Assembly (NCBI GenBank): GCA_019104865.1
Contig: JAHRWZ010000094.1
Span: 1-32,526 of the forward strand
Origin: Castellaniella sp.
GTDB taxonomy: Bacteria; Pseudomonadota; Gammaproteobacteria; Burkholderiales; Burkholderiaceae_B
Length of the DNA stretch: 32,526 nucleotides
Direction: 5' to 3'
Both the position numbers and the translations under genes were made by a program. Below the pieces are notes generated by a model. It did not search any database, had not been told where the DNA came from, and was given only the letters and a program-made list of their open reading frames with translations. Positions 21,753-29,967 of this stretch are shown piece by piece; position 1 is the first letter of the stretch; each line of letters begins with the position of its first letter.

Positions 21753-22990
21753 TTGAGTAGCCTGATTGCGTTGAGCATGTCCGCTTCATCGTGAAGTTCG
21801 GTGGTGCTAACTTGGCTTAGCCAGTCGATCGGACGGCGGGTTCTCCAGTCCATGTATTTCGCAGGTGCGAAAACGGCCGTTGTGTGAGTCCCGCGATAGT
21901 CCTCCAGCATGTGGAAATCGCCGATTTCTGGCGGCAGATGGCTTATCCGGAACGCGTAATCATTTCCCTTGCGGGCCAAGACAACACCGGAAGGCGTAAA
22001 GGCTTGGTTGGAAAAGCCGTTGCTCAGCAGGCTATTGCTCAGCGCGTCACGCAGGTAGACCTTTCGTCGCCTTTCGGCGTTCCCATGTGCGAAGGCGATT
22101 GATGCGAGAACCGCCTTGATGCTTGCGGCTCGAAGCCTATGCTTCTGAGTAAAGTCTTGTGCATCGAGGAAGGTGCGACAGTCCCTAGCCACTCCTTCCG
22201 TGATGGGACCACCCGGAAGATTCAAAGCCACCAGTGCCAGCCTGTTGAGACGGGCGAAGTCGGCCTCGTAACGGACCCACTGTGATGTCAAGGTATTCGG
22301 CGATTCCAGAAGCAGAATTGTGCCGATACGGCTCAGTTCTTCCGTCAGCCGTTGCTGAAAATCTGCGGCTGGTGGGATAGAAAATCGGTCAAGAAACACA
22401 TCGAATCCCATCTTGATCAACTGGTCGAATAGCTGATCTGCGAGCGGACTCGAATCCTTGCGAGCGTAGCTCAGGAAGAGACGCGGGCGATCACCAAAGA
22501 TGTGCGCGAGACGCAAGATCTCGGTTATCGCGGTGACATCTCCCTTTGACCAGTGCAGTCCATTAAGCGTCTTGAGGCTATTGGGCAGCAGTTTAAAGGA
22601 GCTTACTCCGAGGAACACCGGTGCTGTTTTGAAGCTAGCATCGGTACGTTGCCAGGCTATGGGAAGGGATTTGCTCTTTCTGATGCCTTGGTTGCCAATC
22701 ACTGGCAGTAGTACCTTGATGCAATCGGGTTCCCTCAACGCATGACAGTCGCCGAAATGAGTCCCGCCGCACGGCGGCGTCACTTCATTGACGCCGGGAC
22801 CTAGCTTCGCCAATTGTTCGGCGATTTCGTTGCCGAGTAGTTCGCAGTTCAATGCGTCGCCCGGATATAGTGGGTAGACACAAAAGTAAGCTGGATTTGT
22901 GATGGGTATGCCCGTGAAGGAACGACAAATGGTCGTTCCATCGGCTTGTGGATGCTGAAGCACGACCTGGATCCCACTCTGAAGTGGCAT
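21749..22990 (-). CDS. Three-part protein with a central TIR domain (module 2)
   Basis: A 413-residue protein. I start it at the ATG at 22990, which has GGGGA five bases upstream; a GTG at 23011 has no site. Residues 1-165 are unassigned and include a Cys/His-rich stretch (PPCGGTHFGDCHALREPDC). Residues 169-265 are a TIR domain: RLFLSYARKDSSPLADQLFD, FDVFLDRFSIPPAADFQ, and the conserved glutamate at E242 in SQWVRYEADFA. The C-terminal 140 residues end with PIDWLSQVST and LNAIRLLK. The architecture and the FDVFLD-x3-I-x-PA-x-DFQ block are shared with the TIR protein at 24366-25508, so the two are paralogues. It overlaps the SLOG-like gene by four bases. Likely NAD-cleaving or signal-making; unproven. 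Confidence 0.83.
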   Translation of the reverse strand: MPLQSGIQVVLQHPQADGTTICRSFTGIPITNPAYFCVYPLYPGDALNCELLGNEIAEQLAKLGPGVNEVTPPCGGTHFGDCHALREPDCIKVLLPVIGNQGIRKSKSLPIAWQRTDASFKTAPVFLGVSSFKLLPNSLKTLNGLHWSKGDVTAITEILRLAHIFGDRPRLFLSYARKDSSPLADQLFDQLIKMGFDVFLDRFSIPPAADFQQRLTEELSRIGTILLLESPNTLTSQWVRYEADFARLNRLALVALNLPGGPITEGVARDCRTFLDAQDFTQKHRLRAASIKAVLASIAFAHGNAERRRKVYLRDALSNSLLSNGFSNQAFTPSGVVLARKGNDYAFRISHLPPEIGDFHMLEDYRGTHTTAVFAPAKYMDWRTRRPIDWLSQVSTTELHDEADMLNAIRLLK

Positions 22991-23262
22991 GCTTTTCCCC
23001 GTTGCAAACACTTATTAAGTTGGTACGGTTGTCAAATGACTTCGAGCCAATAGCATTCCATCGTGAGAAAGAGGTCGAGGACGCTCTCAAGCACGCCGAA
23101 GGGCGGACATGCCGCTACCGCCGCCACCATCGCACTTGAAGAGTTTGATGCGTAGCTCGCCGAGCGCGATGCTTTGGCCAGTGCATTGCTAGTGGGCGCC
23201 ACCGAACTCGGAAGTCAATGACATATTAGTAACGGCAACTGAAAATACGCACTTAGCCATGT
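22991..23262. other. Gap between the two TIR/SLOG modules, with a possible coding remnant
   Basis: These 272 bases separate the ThsB-like gene from the second TIR gene and should contain the promoter of the downstream module. On the plus strand about 23105-23221 reads like decayed coding sequence (ATIALEEFDA, stop, LAERDALASALLVGATELGS). I cannot assign it to a family. No hairpin terminator was recognised. Confidence 0.35.
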
Positions 23263-23748
23263 CTAACGATCCGCGATGGCAGTTTCAATCCAACCAGCAA
23301 GATTCTTGCTGACGTAGTCATACACGTCAGCACTAGCTGCGTAAGGAGGATCGTAGACTTTGATGAGGGTGGATAGCTTGCGTCCATCCTTCAAGGAGAA
23401 TCCATCGAATGGATTGGCTCCGGCGATCGAGGTTTGCTGATTGTGGTCTAGAATTTTGTGAATACGAATGCCGAACACGCCTTTGCCGCTATTCCAAGAT
23501 TTCTCGATTTCGTATTTCACCCAACGGCGATTCGCCGTCTCAGCGCCGATGAGGACGATGGTGCAGGTCCGGTTTTCTAACTGCGCGTCGATCCAGCGTT
23601 GAATACCAGCATCGCCGCCGCGCAGGACCTCTTCCCATTTGTTGTCGCTAGCAGGGGGATTGCCTTCGACGACCCCGATATTGCGGACCTTGGAGGCACG
23701 CCATCCATCGCGTTGGTAATGAAAGCTGTAGAAGACCTTGCGCGTCAT
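23263..23748 (-). CDS. Thoeris ThsB-like TIR protein
   Basis: A 161-residue single-domain protein with the features of the Thoeris ThsB TIR family: VFYSFHYQRDGWRASKVRN at the start, a variable loop with NKWEEVLRGGDAGIQRWIDA, then TCTIVLIGAETANRRWVKYE with the conserved glutamate at E80. The end of the domain reads FGIRIHKILD and GANPFDGFSL. In Thoeris, ThsB proteins sense infection and make cyclic-ADP-ribose isomers that activate a SIR2-SLOG effector. No SIR2 gene is visible here. Its start overlaps the end of the upstream SLOG gene by four bases (ATGA), so it belongs to that module. An AAGGAAT lies before the ATG. Confidence 0.88.
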   Translation of the reverse strand: MTRKVFYSFHYQRDGWRASKVRNIGVVEGNPPASDNKWEEVLRGGDAGIQRWIDAQLENRTCTIVLIGAETANRRWVKYEIEKSWNSGKGVFGIRIHKILDHNQQTSIAGANPFDGFSLKDGRKLSTLIKVYDPPYAASADVYDYVSKNLAGWIETAIADR

Positions 23749-24362
23749 GGATGATTCCTTGTTCTCGTTTTGGCCGATGGGGTGGAGGTGTTGGCTAAGG
23801 CACTCAGGTGTGAATGGAACAAGCGCGAAAAATCGATGTCCTGCAGCTCAGCTTCGTCGAAGTTGCCAAGGCGTTTTGCCAAATCAAGTGCGGCACCACC
23901 CGGAGCTGCTACCGGTAGCACTTTTGCGTTCGGATGGAAGCGGATAAACAGGTCGTACTCGGCTTCAACTCCGTCCATTCCCCCGATGAACACGGCCGCA
24001 GCCAGGTCCTCGCGCGACAGCATCTGCTCGCGCATGAGTAGCAGACTTGCGCCCCGATCCTTCGGCACTGCATCGGTCAGCACGACATTGTGAAAACGCT
24101 GGTTCTCTTCAGGGAATCGATCCTGAAAAAAACTGCTTTGGTACAGGATAACTGCATCGGAATAGTCGACCTTCAGGTCCTCGCAGATCGTCCAGATCAT
24201 GGGCGTGATGGCCGGATGCCCGCCCCAGACAATCTTGTGTTGTCGGATGACCGAAATGATCAATTCCCGTACCGCGCATTGAATGAGAAACGGATTCGTA
24301 GTCTCGTGGTAGGTACCTCGATCGACAAGCGGCACGCTAGCGGAGAGGAAGATGGCGCTCAT
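23745..24362 (-). CDS. SLOG-domain protein (SLOG cluster 3-like), TIR-associated sensor
   Basis: A 205-residue protein that is essentially one SLOG domain. It begins AIFLSASVPLVDRGTYHE, with AVRELIISVIRQHKIVWGGH giving the first ligand motif (WGGHPAITPMIW, 46-57). FIGGMDGVEAEYDLF (126-140) and VLPVAAPGGAALDLA (148-162) complete the second and third glycine motifs. SLOG domains bind nucleotides or NAD-derived signals, and in Thoeris the SLOG domain of ThsA reads the TIR product. Here SLOG is a stand-alone protein, encoded three bases after one TIR gene and overlapping a ThsB-like TIR gene by four bases. That implies joint function. The last 20 residues look disordered. Confidence 0.83.
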   Translation of the reverse strand: MSAIFLSASVPLVDRGTYHETTNPFLIQCAVRELIISVIRQHKIVWGGHPAITPMIWTICEDLKVDYSDAVILYQSSFFQDRFPEENQRFHNVVLTDAVPKDRGASLLLMREQMLSREDLAAAVFIGGMDGVEAEYDLFIRFHPNAKVLPVAAPGGAALDLAKRLGNFDEAELQDIDFSRLFHSHLSALANTSTPSAKTRTRNHP

Positions 24363-24365
24363 GTG

Positions 24366-25508
24366 TCAAGCCTCCCAATCTGCGAACTGCCAACCCGCTT
24401 CGCTGGCCTTGACCCAGCGCGCAGTTTGAATGTGATCGCCGAGCCAATCCAGATGGCCTAGCCAACGAGGATGCAGTCCAACGTGGTCAAAAACAACAGC
24501 AACCGAACGATCCGGCGAATTGATCGACGCGTCATGCAGTGTCGTCGAAGTCGGCACGCCGACAGTGGGGTACACCACGACTTCCTTGCCGTCCGGTAGC
24601 TGGATGTAGACGGCTTTGTTAAAGCCGACGCCCGCTACGCTCCCGCCGATTGTTTCGACTGCATTGCGCAGATTGCTGACCAAATTGATGCTGCGTACCG
24701 CCTGACTTTGACTGCGAACGGCTTCCAGTTGCAGGCAGATTCGTTCGATCGCTGTGTCGGCCAAGCGACCTGTGTCCCCATTCACTTCTTCTGGTAGCAG
24801 TTCTGCACGGCTGGCTGTGGCTGTGCGTACCGATGGAGTGGAGTCCGGCCAGCCGATACGTAGCACACTGATGCCTTTGGCAAGTGCCCGGCCAAACTCA
24901 GCACTAGTCCACCGGCTCTCGAAGTAGCCGGGAGTATCCAGCATAACAAGTACATCGGAGTCGCAGAGCCGATGCCAAAGCATCGCTTGAAAATCCTCGG
25001 CGGGCGCGATGCCATGCGTATCGAGGAATACATCAAAAAGCCGAGCGGAGAACGCATCGAAAAGCTGCAGCGCGGCTTCGCGTGCCTCCCCCCTTCTATA
25101 GCTAACAAATACACGACGCTGGCGAGGGAGTAGACCTGCACATTCCAGCAGCGCGGTTGCTACTCGCTGCGCACCGCCCGCGTTGTATGCAAGGCAGTTC
25201 AGCGGACGAAGCAATTCGGGAATTTCTTCAGTGACGCGCTCTGTTTCGGAGGCCACTGGAAGGATAGGGATTCCGCGTTTCAGCAGTTGATCCACATTGG
25301 CTTGCGGAGCGTTGGTGGCACCGTAGAAAACGGCTGCGGACGATTTCTGCTGATCGGGATTGAACATAGTAGGGCGGACTTCCCATCCCACTTCGTGGCC
25401 AAGCCTTAATCCGAACAACTGCACTGCATGTGCGACGATCTGTTCAAGCTCGTTAACTTGTTCGTCGGATGGCTCACCGAGCACGGCTAGTTGGTACAGC
25501 ACAGACAT
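24366..25508 (-). CDS. Three-part protein with a central TIR domain (module 1)
   Basis: A 380-residue protein, first gene of the minus-strand TIR/SLOG operon, with an AGGAGGGGG site before the ATG. Residues 1-128 are unassigned (AVFYGATNAPQANVDQLLKR, then GIPILPVAS). Residues 131-235 form the TIR domain: RRVFVSYRRGEAREAALQLF, FDVFLDTHGIAPAEDFQ and conserved glutamate E204 in SRWTSAEFGRALAKG. Residues about 265-380 form an unassigned C-terminal domain with AVYIQLPDGKEVVVYP and LGHLDWLGDHI. The layout matches the paralogue at 21749-22990. TIR proteins of such composition act as NADases or signal makers in phage defence. The 144 bases upstream hold its promoter region, ending where the broken parB sequence begins. 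Confidence 0.85.
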   Translation of the reverse strand: MSVLYQLAVLGEPSDEQVNELEQIVAHAVQLFGLRLGHEVGWEVRPTMFNPDQQKSSAAVFYGATNAPQANVDQLLKRGIPILPVASETERVTEEIPELLRPLNCLAYNAGGAQRVATALLECAGLLPRQRRVFVSYRRGEAREAALQLFDAFSARLFDVFLDTHGIAPAEDFQAMLWHRLCDSDVLVMLDTPGYFESRWTSAEFGRALAKGISVLRIGWPDSTPSVRTATASRAELLPEEVNGDTGRLADTAIERICLQLEAVRSQSQAVRSINLVSNLRNAVETIGGSVAGVGFNKAVYIQLPDGKEVVVYPTVGVPTSTTLHDASINSPDRSVAVVFDHVGLHPRWLGHLDWLGDHIQTARWVKASEAGWQFADWEA

Positions 25509-25652
25509 GCCCCCTCCTGTCGTCCTTTTGGAGTTTTAATCGGTGCAGCGTTACGTCCGGCCACCCGACGCAAGCACTGCAATAGTGCCTTCGCAGTAAC
25601 TTTCGAGGCCATGTATTTGCAATGCAAGTATTTGAATCAATTTTAACCTAAG

Positions 25653-27104
25653 GTGGAAGCCGTGTCGCACATGAGCCATGCGGATCGGCAGACGTTCCAG
25701 AACGCGCCGCGCCAGCGCCGCGAACCGACCGCTCGCGAAGCTCGCCGCATCACTTCGCTGCAAGCCCGTCTCGACAAGATCGACGCCGAACTGGGAGAAG
25801 CCTACGACGCTGAGAACGAGGACAAGACCGGGCCGCTGGAATCGCGCCGCGAACAGGTGGCCGAGGAACTGCAAGCCGTGGAAGCTGCCTTGCAGGGCTA
25901 TGCCCCGGACGTGTGCGCCGTGGCCGGTGCCATCGTGACGCTCGACCGCGACGGCGAAGCCGTGATTCATCGCGGCCTGCTACGCGAGGCCGAGGCGAAG
26001 GCACTGCGGACGCTGGCAATGCTGCGGCAGGGTTTCGGCGCAGGCAGCAGCACGAACGACGAAGAACGCGACGACACCGACGAAGCGCCCAAGACCGCGA
26101 GCCTGTCCGACCGGCTGGCGCAGCGGTTGGGGCCGCCGTTACCGGGCGACCTCGGCCCGGCCACCGTGAACGCGCAGCCGCCGTTACCGGCCAACATGCC
26201 GCCGGGCAACGATCCGGCGGCGGCCGCGCGCGACGCGATGCGCAAGGAGGCCGAAGATGCGGCGGGATCGTCGGTGTTCTTCCGTTCCAGCAGCCAGCAC
26301 GCCGCAGCGGCACCCGCGCAGGCCGCTTCCGCCACGCCGACATCGGGCCTGGCTGGTTTCAATCCGCAGGCGGCCGGCCCGGCCTCAACGGCGGCACAGC
26401 CTGCCGACCCAACCGCCGTGCAGAACCGGCAAGACCAGAAAGAGGCGTTCCAGAAAGCCGGAACCACGGAAACCCGTAATTCCGGCAATCTGCAAATACC
26501 AGTCTCGCCGTATCAAGTGATGGCGGGCACCGTGATCTCGGCGGCGCTGGTGACGGGCATCAAGTCCGATTTGCCGGGCGACGTGATCGGCACGGTGACG
26601 GCGCCGGTGTACGACACGGTGACGGGCCGCTACCTGCTGATCCCGCAAGGTTCGCGCGTCCTCGGGAAGTACAACAGCCAGGTCGCCTACGGGCAGAGCC
26701 GCGTGCAGATCGTGTGGAACCGCATCATCCTGCCGGACACGTCTTCGCTCACGCTCGACAACCTGGCCGGTGCCGATCCGGCCGGTTATGCCGGTCTGGA
26801 GGATGGCGTTGATTGGCATTGGGGACGCATTCTGGCGGGTGCGGCACTGTCCACCGTGCTGGGTGTCGGTTCCGAACTGGCCGTCTCGAATCAGGGAAAC
26901 GCCAATGGCAATACCGTCATCGCGTTGCGGGATAGCTCGCAGGACACGGCCAATCAGGTCGGCCAGGAATTCACGCGCCGCAATCTCAACATCCAACCGA
27001 CCTTGACCGAGCGGCCGGGCCTGCCAGTCAGCATCATCGTCAACCGCGATCTGGTGCTGCGGCCGTACCAGCCGTTGTTCTTCAACCGGGGGGCTTCACG
27101 ATGA
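25653..27104 (+). pseudogene. In-frame fusion of a parB fragment to the C-terminal part of trbI
   Basis: One 483-codon frame made of two genes. Residues 1 to about 159 (VEAVSHMSHADRQTFQ, EARRITSLQARLDKIDAELG, VAGAIVTLDRDGEAVIHRGL, ending LSDRLAQRL) are an inner segment of a ParB/RepB-like partition protein as carried by conjugative elements. Its N-terminal nuclease/ParB fold and its C-terminus are missing. From about residue 160 (GPPLPGDLG) the sequence is TrbI, a VirB10-like transfer-channel protein: VFFRSSSQ, NRQDQKEAFQKAG, YQVMAGTVISAALVTGIKSD, LIPQGSRVLGKYNSQVAYG, LVLRPYQPLFFNRG. The usual TrbI cytoplasmic part and membrane anchor are absent. A deletion from parB to trbI best explains this. 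The frame opens at a GTG soon after a stop; it is unlikely to make a working protein. Confidence 0.88.
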
Positions 27105-27334
27105 GCACATCGCGTAAGTTGCGGCTCGGGCCGCTGCCGAAAACCGAGAGTATCAAGCTGACCTTCGCGTGTCCGGCCACACTCAAAGCTGACCTCGACC
27201 GCTACGCCGCGCTGCACGCGCAGGCCTATGGCGAAGCGGTCGATGCCTCGGTGCTGATCCCGCATATGCTGGAAGCGTTCATGGCTGGTGATCGAGGATT
27301 TCGACGAGGGCAGGGTGGACGATCGCAAGCCTAG
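27101..27334 (+). CDS. DUF2274 protein, the small gene that follows trbI
   Basis: A 77-residue soluble protein: KLRLGPLPKTESIKLTFACP, ATLKADLDRYAALHAQAYGE and LIPHMLEAFMAGDRGFRRG. This is the DUF2274 family, found directly after trbI in Tn4371-like and related conjugative elements; the pattern suggests a ribbon-helix-helix-like fold. Its ATG overlaps the trbI stop (ATGA) as in intact modules, so this end of the transfer region is undisturbed. It appears complete. Its role is unknown and the other transfer genes are gone. Confidence 0.85.
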   Translation: MSTSRKLRLGPLPKTESIKLTFACPATLKADLDRYAALHAQAYGEAVDASVLIPHMLEAFMAGDRGFRRGQGGRSQA

Positions 27335-27789
27335 AATTGAACTCCAGAGCGCCAACATGAAATGAGTGTTACGTCGGAATTTTTCAGTGCAAGATCAAGC
27401 GCAGCTTGTCCCGCTACTTTGCATTCGTCGGGTTGGCAGATCGTTTCTGCAGGCTCGTGCATGAGATCGTTCCGAAGCTGCCGCAAATGGGTCAGGCATA
27501 ACTTGGTCTGCTCAGAGATCACTCCTTCAGTGCAAAGGGTGGCGATCATCAATTCCGCCGTTAGCTTTTTTTGTTTTTCGGGAGCAATGGTTTTCCATAG
27601 CCACCGAACACTGGATTCGATGATGAACCATGAAAGGACAAACGACATTCGGTAGTCGTTGTCGGCGTAAGCAGTTTTTGCTTTGACGAGGTAAGAGAGC
27701 CATCGAACCTGCTGTTCGCCACGAGCCACGATTGAAAAATTCTCAAGTGCTCGTTGGGCTGCTTCGATACCAATAAATTCGTGTGGCAA
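27331..27789 (-). CDS. HEPN-like protein with an R-x4-H motif
   Basis: A 152-residue, helix-rich protein with QLRNDLMHEP (R106, H111), the R-x4-6-H active-site signature of HEPN ribonucleases, near its C-terminal end as is typical. MSFVLSWFIIESSVRWLWKT is an amphipathic core helix. The start is not firm: TTG at 27789 has a modest GGA before it, and the same frame stays open and protein-like for about 20 codons upstream (AGAKSPSPLEVNGWRL), into the end of the RhuM gene. The true N-terminus may be lost at a junction there. It converges on the DUF2274 gene with overlapping stop codons. It could be an RNase of a defence or toxin system; no obvious antitoxin is adjacent. Confidence 0.6.
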   Translation of the reverse strand: MPHEFIGIEAAQRALENFSIVARGEQQVRWLSYLVKAKTAYADNDYRMSFVLSWFIIESSVRWLWKTIAPEKQKKLTAELMIATLCTEGVISEQTKLCLTHLRQLRNDLMHEPAETICQPDECKVAGQAALDLALKNSDVTLISCWRSGVQF

Positions 27790-27823
27790 TCGCCATCCGT
27801 TGACTTCGAGCGGAGAAGGGGAT

Positions 27824-28492
27824 TTAGCGCCTGCGGCAATCCATGCTGATAGCCTCCTGGCGGGCCATCAGATCGGCCTTCAGTCGTTCGATGCCTGCAT
27901 GTGCCTGATCGGGGGAGGGCAGTACGCCTCCAGGACTGCCAGGGGGGTGGGTGAGCAAACCTTCGTCATAGCGTTGCAGCCACAGGAAGGTATGTGTGTA
28001 GTGGGCGATCACGTCCACCAGGCCACGCCCTTGGTCAGTGGTCAGGGCTTCGCCTGCGGCGGCTTTCTTCACTAAGGCCAGGGCAGCTTCCAGCTCGGCG
28101 GCGTTCTGCTCGAAGCGCTGGCGGTTCAGGGTATAGCCTTGAGTCAGGTGTTCACGCAGAATCTGTGTGGCCCATTGACGGAAATGGGTGGCGCGGGTCG
28201 AGTTGACGCGGTAACCGACTGAAATGATGGCGCCGAGGTTGTAGTGCTTTAGCTTCCGTCGCACTTGGCGAAGACCCTCTTGGCGAACTACCGAGAAATC
28301 CTCGGTAGTTGCCGATTCTTGAAGTTCTTGCTCTTTATAGATGTTCTTGAGGTGCAGGCCGATATTGTCGGTTGATGTCGTGAAAAGTTCGGCCATCTGT
28401 GCTTGTGACAGCCAGACAGTCTCGCCTTCCAGCCGCACTTCCACCTGTCCGGCTTCTGCTTCAAAAATGATCAGTTGTTGTCCTTCGGTCAT
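27824..28492 (-). pseudogene. RhuM-family protein lacking its C-terminal part
   Basis: A 222-residue frame matching the N-terminal two thirds of RhuM-like proteins: IFEAEAGQVEVRLEGETVWL, SQAQMAELFTTSTDNIGLHL, TEDFSVVRQEGLRQVRRKLK, YNLGAIISVGYRVNS and FRQWATQILREHL. Family members usually run to about 330 residues with a Fic-like C-terminal region. Here the match ends near KADLMARQEA and the frame closes after 13 unrelated codons. The break coincides with the start of the HEPN-like frame, so this is a junction. An AGGAA site precedes the ATG at 28492. RhuM proteins are common on genomic islands and their function is not settled. The protein may be made but is probably non-functional. Confidence 0.8.
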
Positions 28493-28725
28493 AGCGCGTT
28501 CCTGCTGTGCAACAGCAGACTCTAGCAGGATGATGGGGAATGGGGGGCGGCACGGAGTCGATCAGTTAACCGGGATCATGTTTTATGAACAGAACAGTTC
28601 CTATGGAGAGGCGTTTGGGCCACAAAATATAATTCTGAGTGACTGGATGAAATGCCTGCGCCATGGGCCTTTCAGCAGGTCTGAATGGTATTGCCGTGGC
28701 GATGCCACGTTGACGGCAGGCTCGT

Positions 28726-29955
28726 TCATACCTTTTCTTCCGCCACACGGGCGGATCGCACCTGCACGCGCAGCGAGCCCATTGCCCAGACCGTCAACAA
28801 CACAATCACCACGCCATAGACATTCACCGCCGTCAGCAGCCCGGCACGCTGCGCGAGGTATCCGACCATCATGGTTGGGACGCTATTGGCCAAGTAGCTT
28901 TCGATGTAGAACACGCCCATCAGCGCAGCACGTTCGTGGGGCTCGGCCAGCGGTAAGACGCTGCGCACCGCGCCCAGAAAGGTGGCGCCAAACCCAAAAC
29001 CGGCAATCACGGAACCGCTCAGCAGAAAGGACGCCACGCCCTGATTGGCGCCCAGCAAAATGATCACTAGCCCCGCCGCCAGCCCCATCTCGCCCGCCAG
29101 CAGCACCACCGGCGTGGGCAGCTTGCGGGCAAGCAACACGGTCGCGGCCCCGGTCAGTGTCAGCGCCGCCACGACGAGCCCACTCAGCCAGGGCGTGTTC
29201 GTGTGCATGACGCTTGTGATCAAGGACGGCATCAAGGCAAGATAAAATCCCCCCAGCATCCAGACAGCGATATTTGCGGGCGAGACGGACAACAAGGCCT
29301 TGCGCGCCTGCAGGGGAACCGTGACGCGAGGCTTGAGGCTGGCCCACGCGCCGGGGCGGCGTTCAGCCGTCTCTGGCGCCAGCCACGTCAGCCCGGACAG
29401 CAGCAGGAAGGCGGACATCAACACAATAAACACCGTTTGCAGCGGCCCTGGCGCAAACACCATCAGCGCGGTACTGCCCAGCACCCCCGCCGCCATACCG
29501 ATCATGGGGACAATGCTGTTGATCAAGGCACCGCGCTCGCGCCCGAGATCCAGCAAAGCGGCGCCGACCGCCGCCGTCGCCATCCCGGTTGCCACCCCCT
29601 GCAGCAGGCGTGCGGCAATGAGCCACTGCGGCCCGCTGGCGTACAGGAATCCGCCCATTGCCACCAGTTGCAACAGCAATGCCGTAATGATCACGGGGCG
29701 GCGTCCGACATGATCCGACAGCCGACCCATGATCAGGAGCGCCAACAGCAGCGCCAGCGCGTAAGTGGCAAAAACCACGGTCAGCACGGTGGCGCTGAAA
29801 CCCCACTGCTGTTGATAGAGCCGATACAGTGGCGTAGGCACACTGGAAGCCGCCAGAAAAGCGATCAGGGTGGCGGTATGCAGGATGACCGACCTGATGG
29901 CAGGCCGCCGCCAGGACGCAGCGCTTTGATGCGCGGCAAAAAGATGGATGGACAT
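28726..29955 (-). CDS. MFS drug-efflux-like transporter
   Basis: A 409-residue inner-membrane protein with about twelve membrane segments. After SSVPTPLYRLYQQQWGFSAT, the loop between segments 2 and 3 carries MFS motif A (GRLSDHVGRRPVI). RLLQGVATGMATAAVGAALL is motif B-like and PMIGMAAGVLGSTALM is motif C-like, as in antiporter drug exporters. It is divergent from a TetR-type regulator gene 120 bases away, a standard arrangement for an inducible exporter. The ATG at 29955 follows GAAAG. About 230 bases between its stop and the RhuM start hold no gene. The substrate is unknown. Confidence 0.9.
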   Translation of the reverse strand: MSIHLFAAHQSAASWRRPAIRSVILHTATLIAFLAASSVPTPLYRLYQQQWGFSATVLTVVFATYALALLLALLIMGRLSDHVGRRPVIITALLLQLVAMGGFLYASGPQWLIAARLLQGVATGMATAAVGAALLDLGRERGALINSIVPMIGMAAGVLGSTALMVFAPGPLQTVFIVLMSAFLLLSGLTWLAPETAERRPGAWASLKPRVTVPLQARKALLSVSPANIAVWMLGGFYLALMPSLITSVMHTNTPWLSGLVVAALTLTGAATVLLARKLPTPVVLLAGEMGLAAGLVIILLGANQGVASFLLSGSVIAGFGFGATFLGAVRSVLPLAEPHERAALMGVFYIESYLANSVPTMMVGYLAQRAGLLTAVNVYGVVIVLLTVWAMGSLRVQVRSARVAEEKV

Positions 29956-29967
29956 GATCTTTCGTTA

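Larger units (their letters stand above)
11746..27840. mobile_element. Remnant of an integrative and conjugative element or genomic island in the 3' end of guaA (right end not defined)
   Basis: The left boundary is the guaA stop codon, followed by an array of short repeats, a P4-type integrase gene with a nonsense codon, toxin-antitoxin genes and an AlpA-like regulator. Then comes defence cargo, and at the far side a parB fragment fused to the end of trbI, with the DUF2274 gene that follows trbI in Tn4371-like and related conjugation modules. This order is that of an element that lost its replication and transfer genes by deletion. I searched by eye for a second copy of the guaA end sequence and did not find one. 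The right limit given is therefore only where the last element-like gene meets a truncated RhuM gene. Confidence 0.7.
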
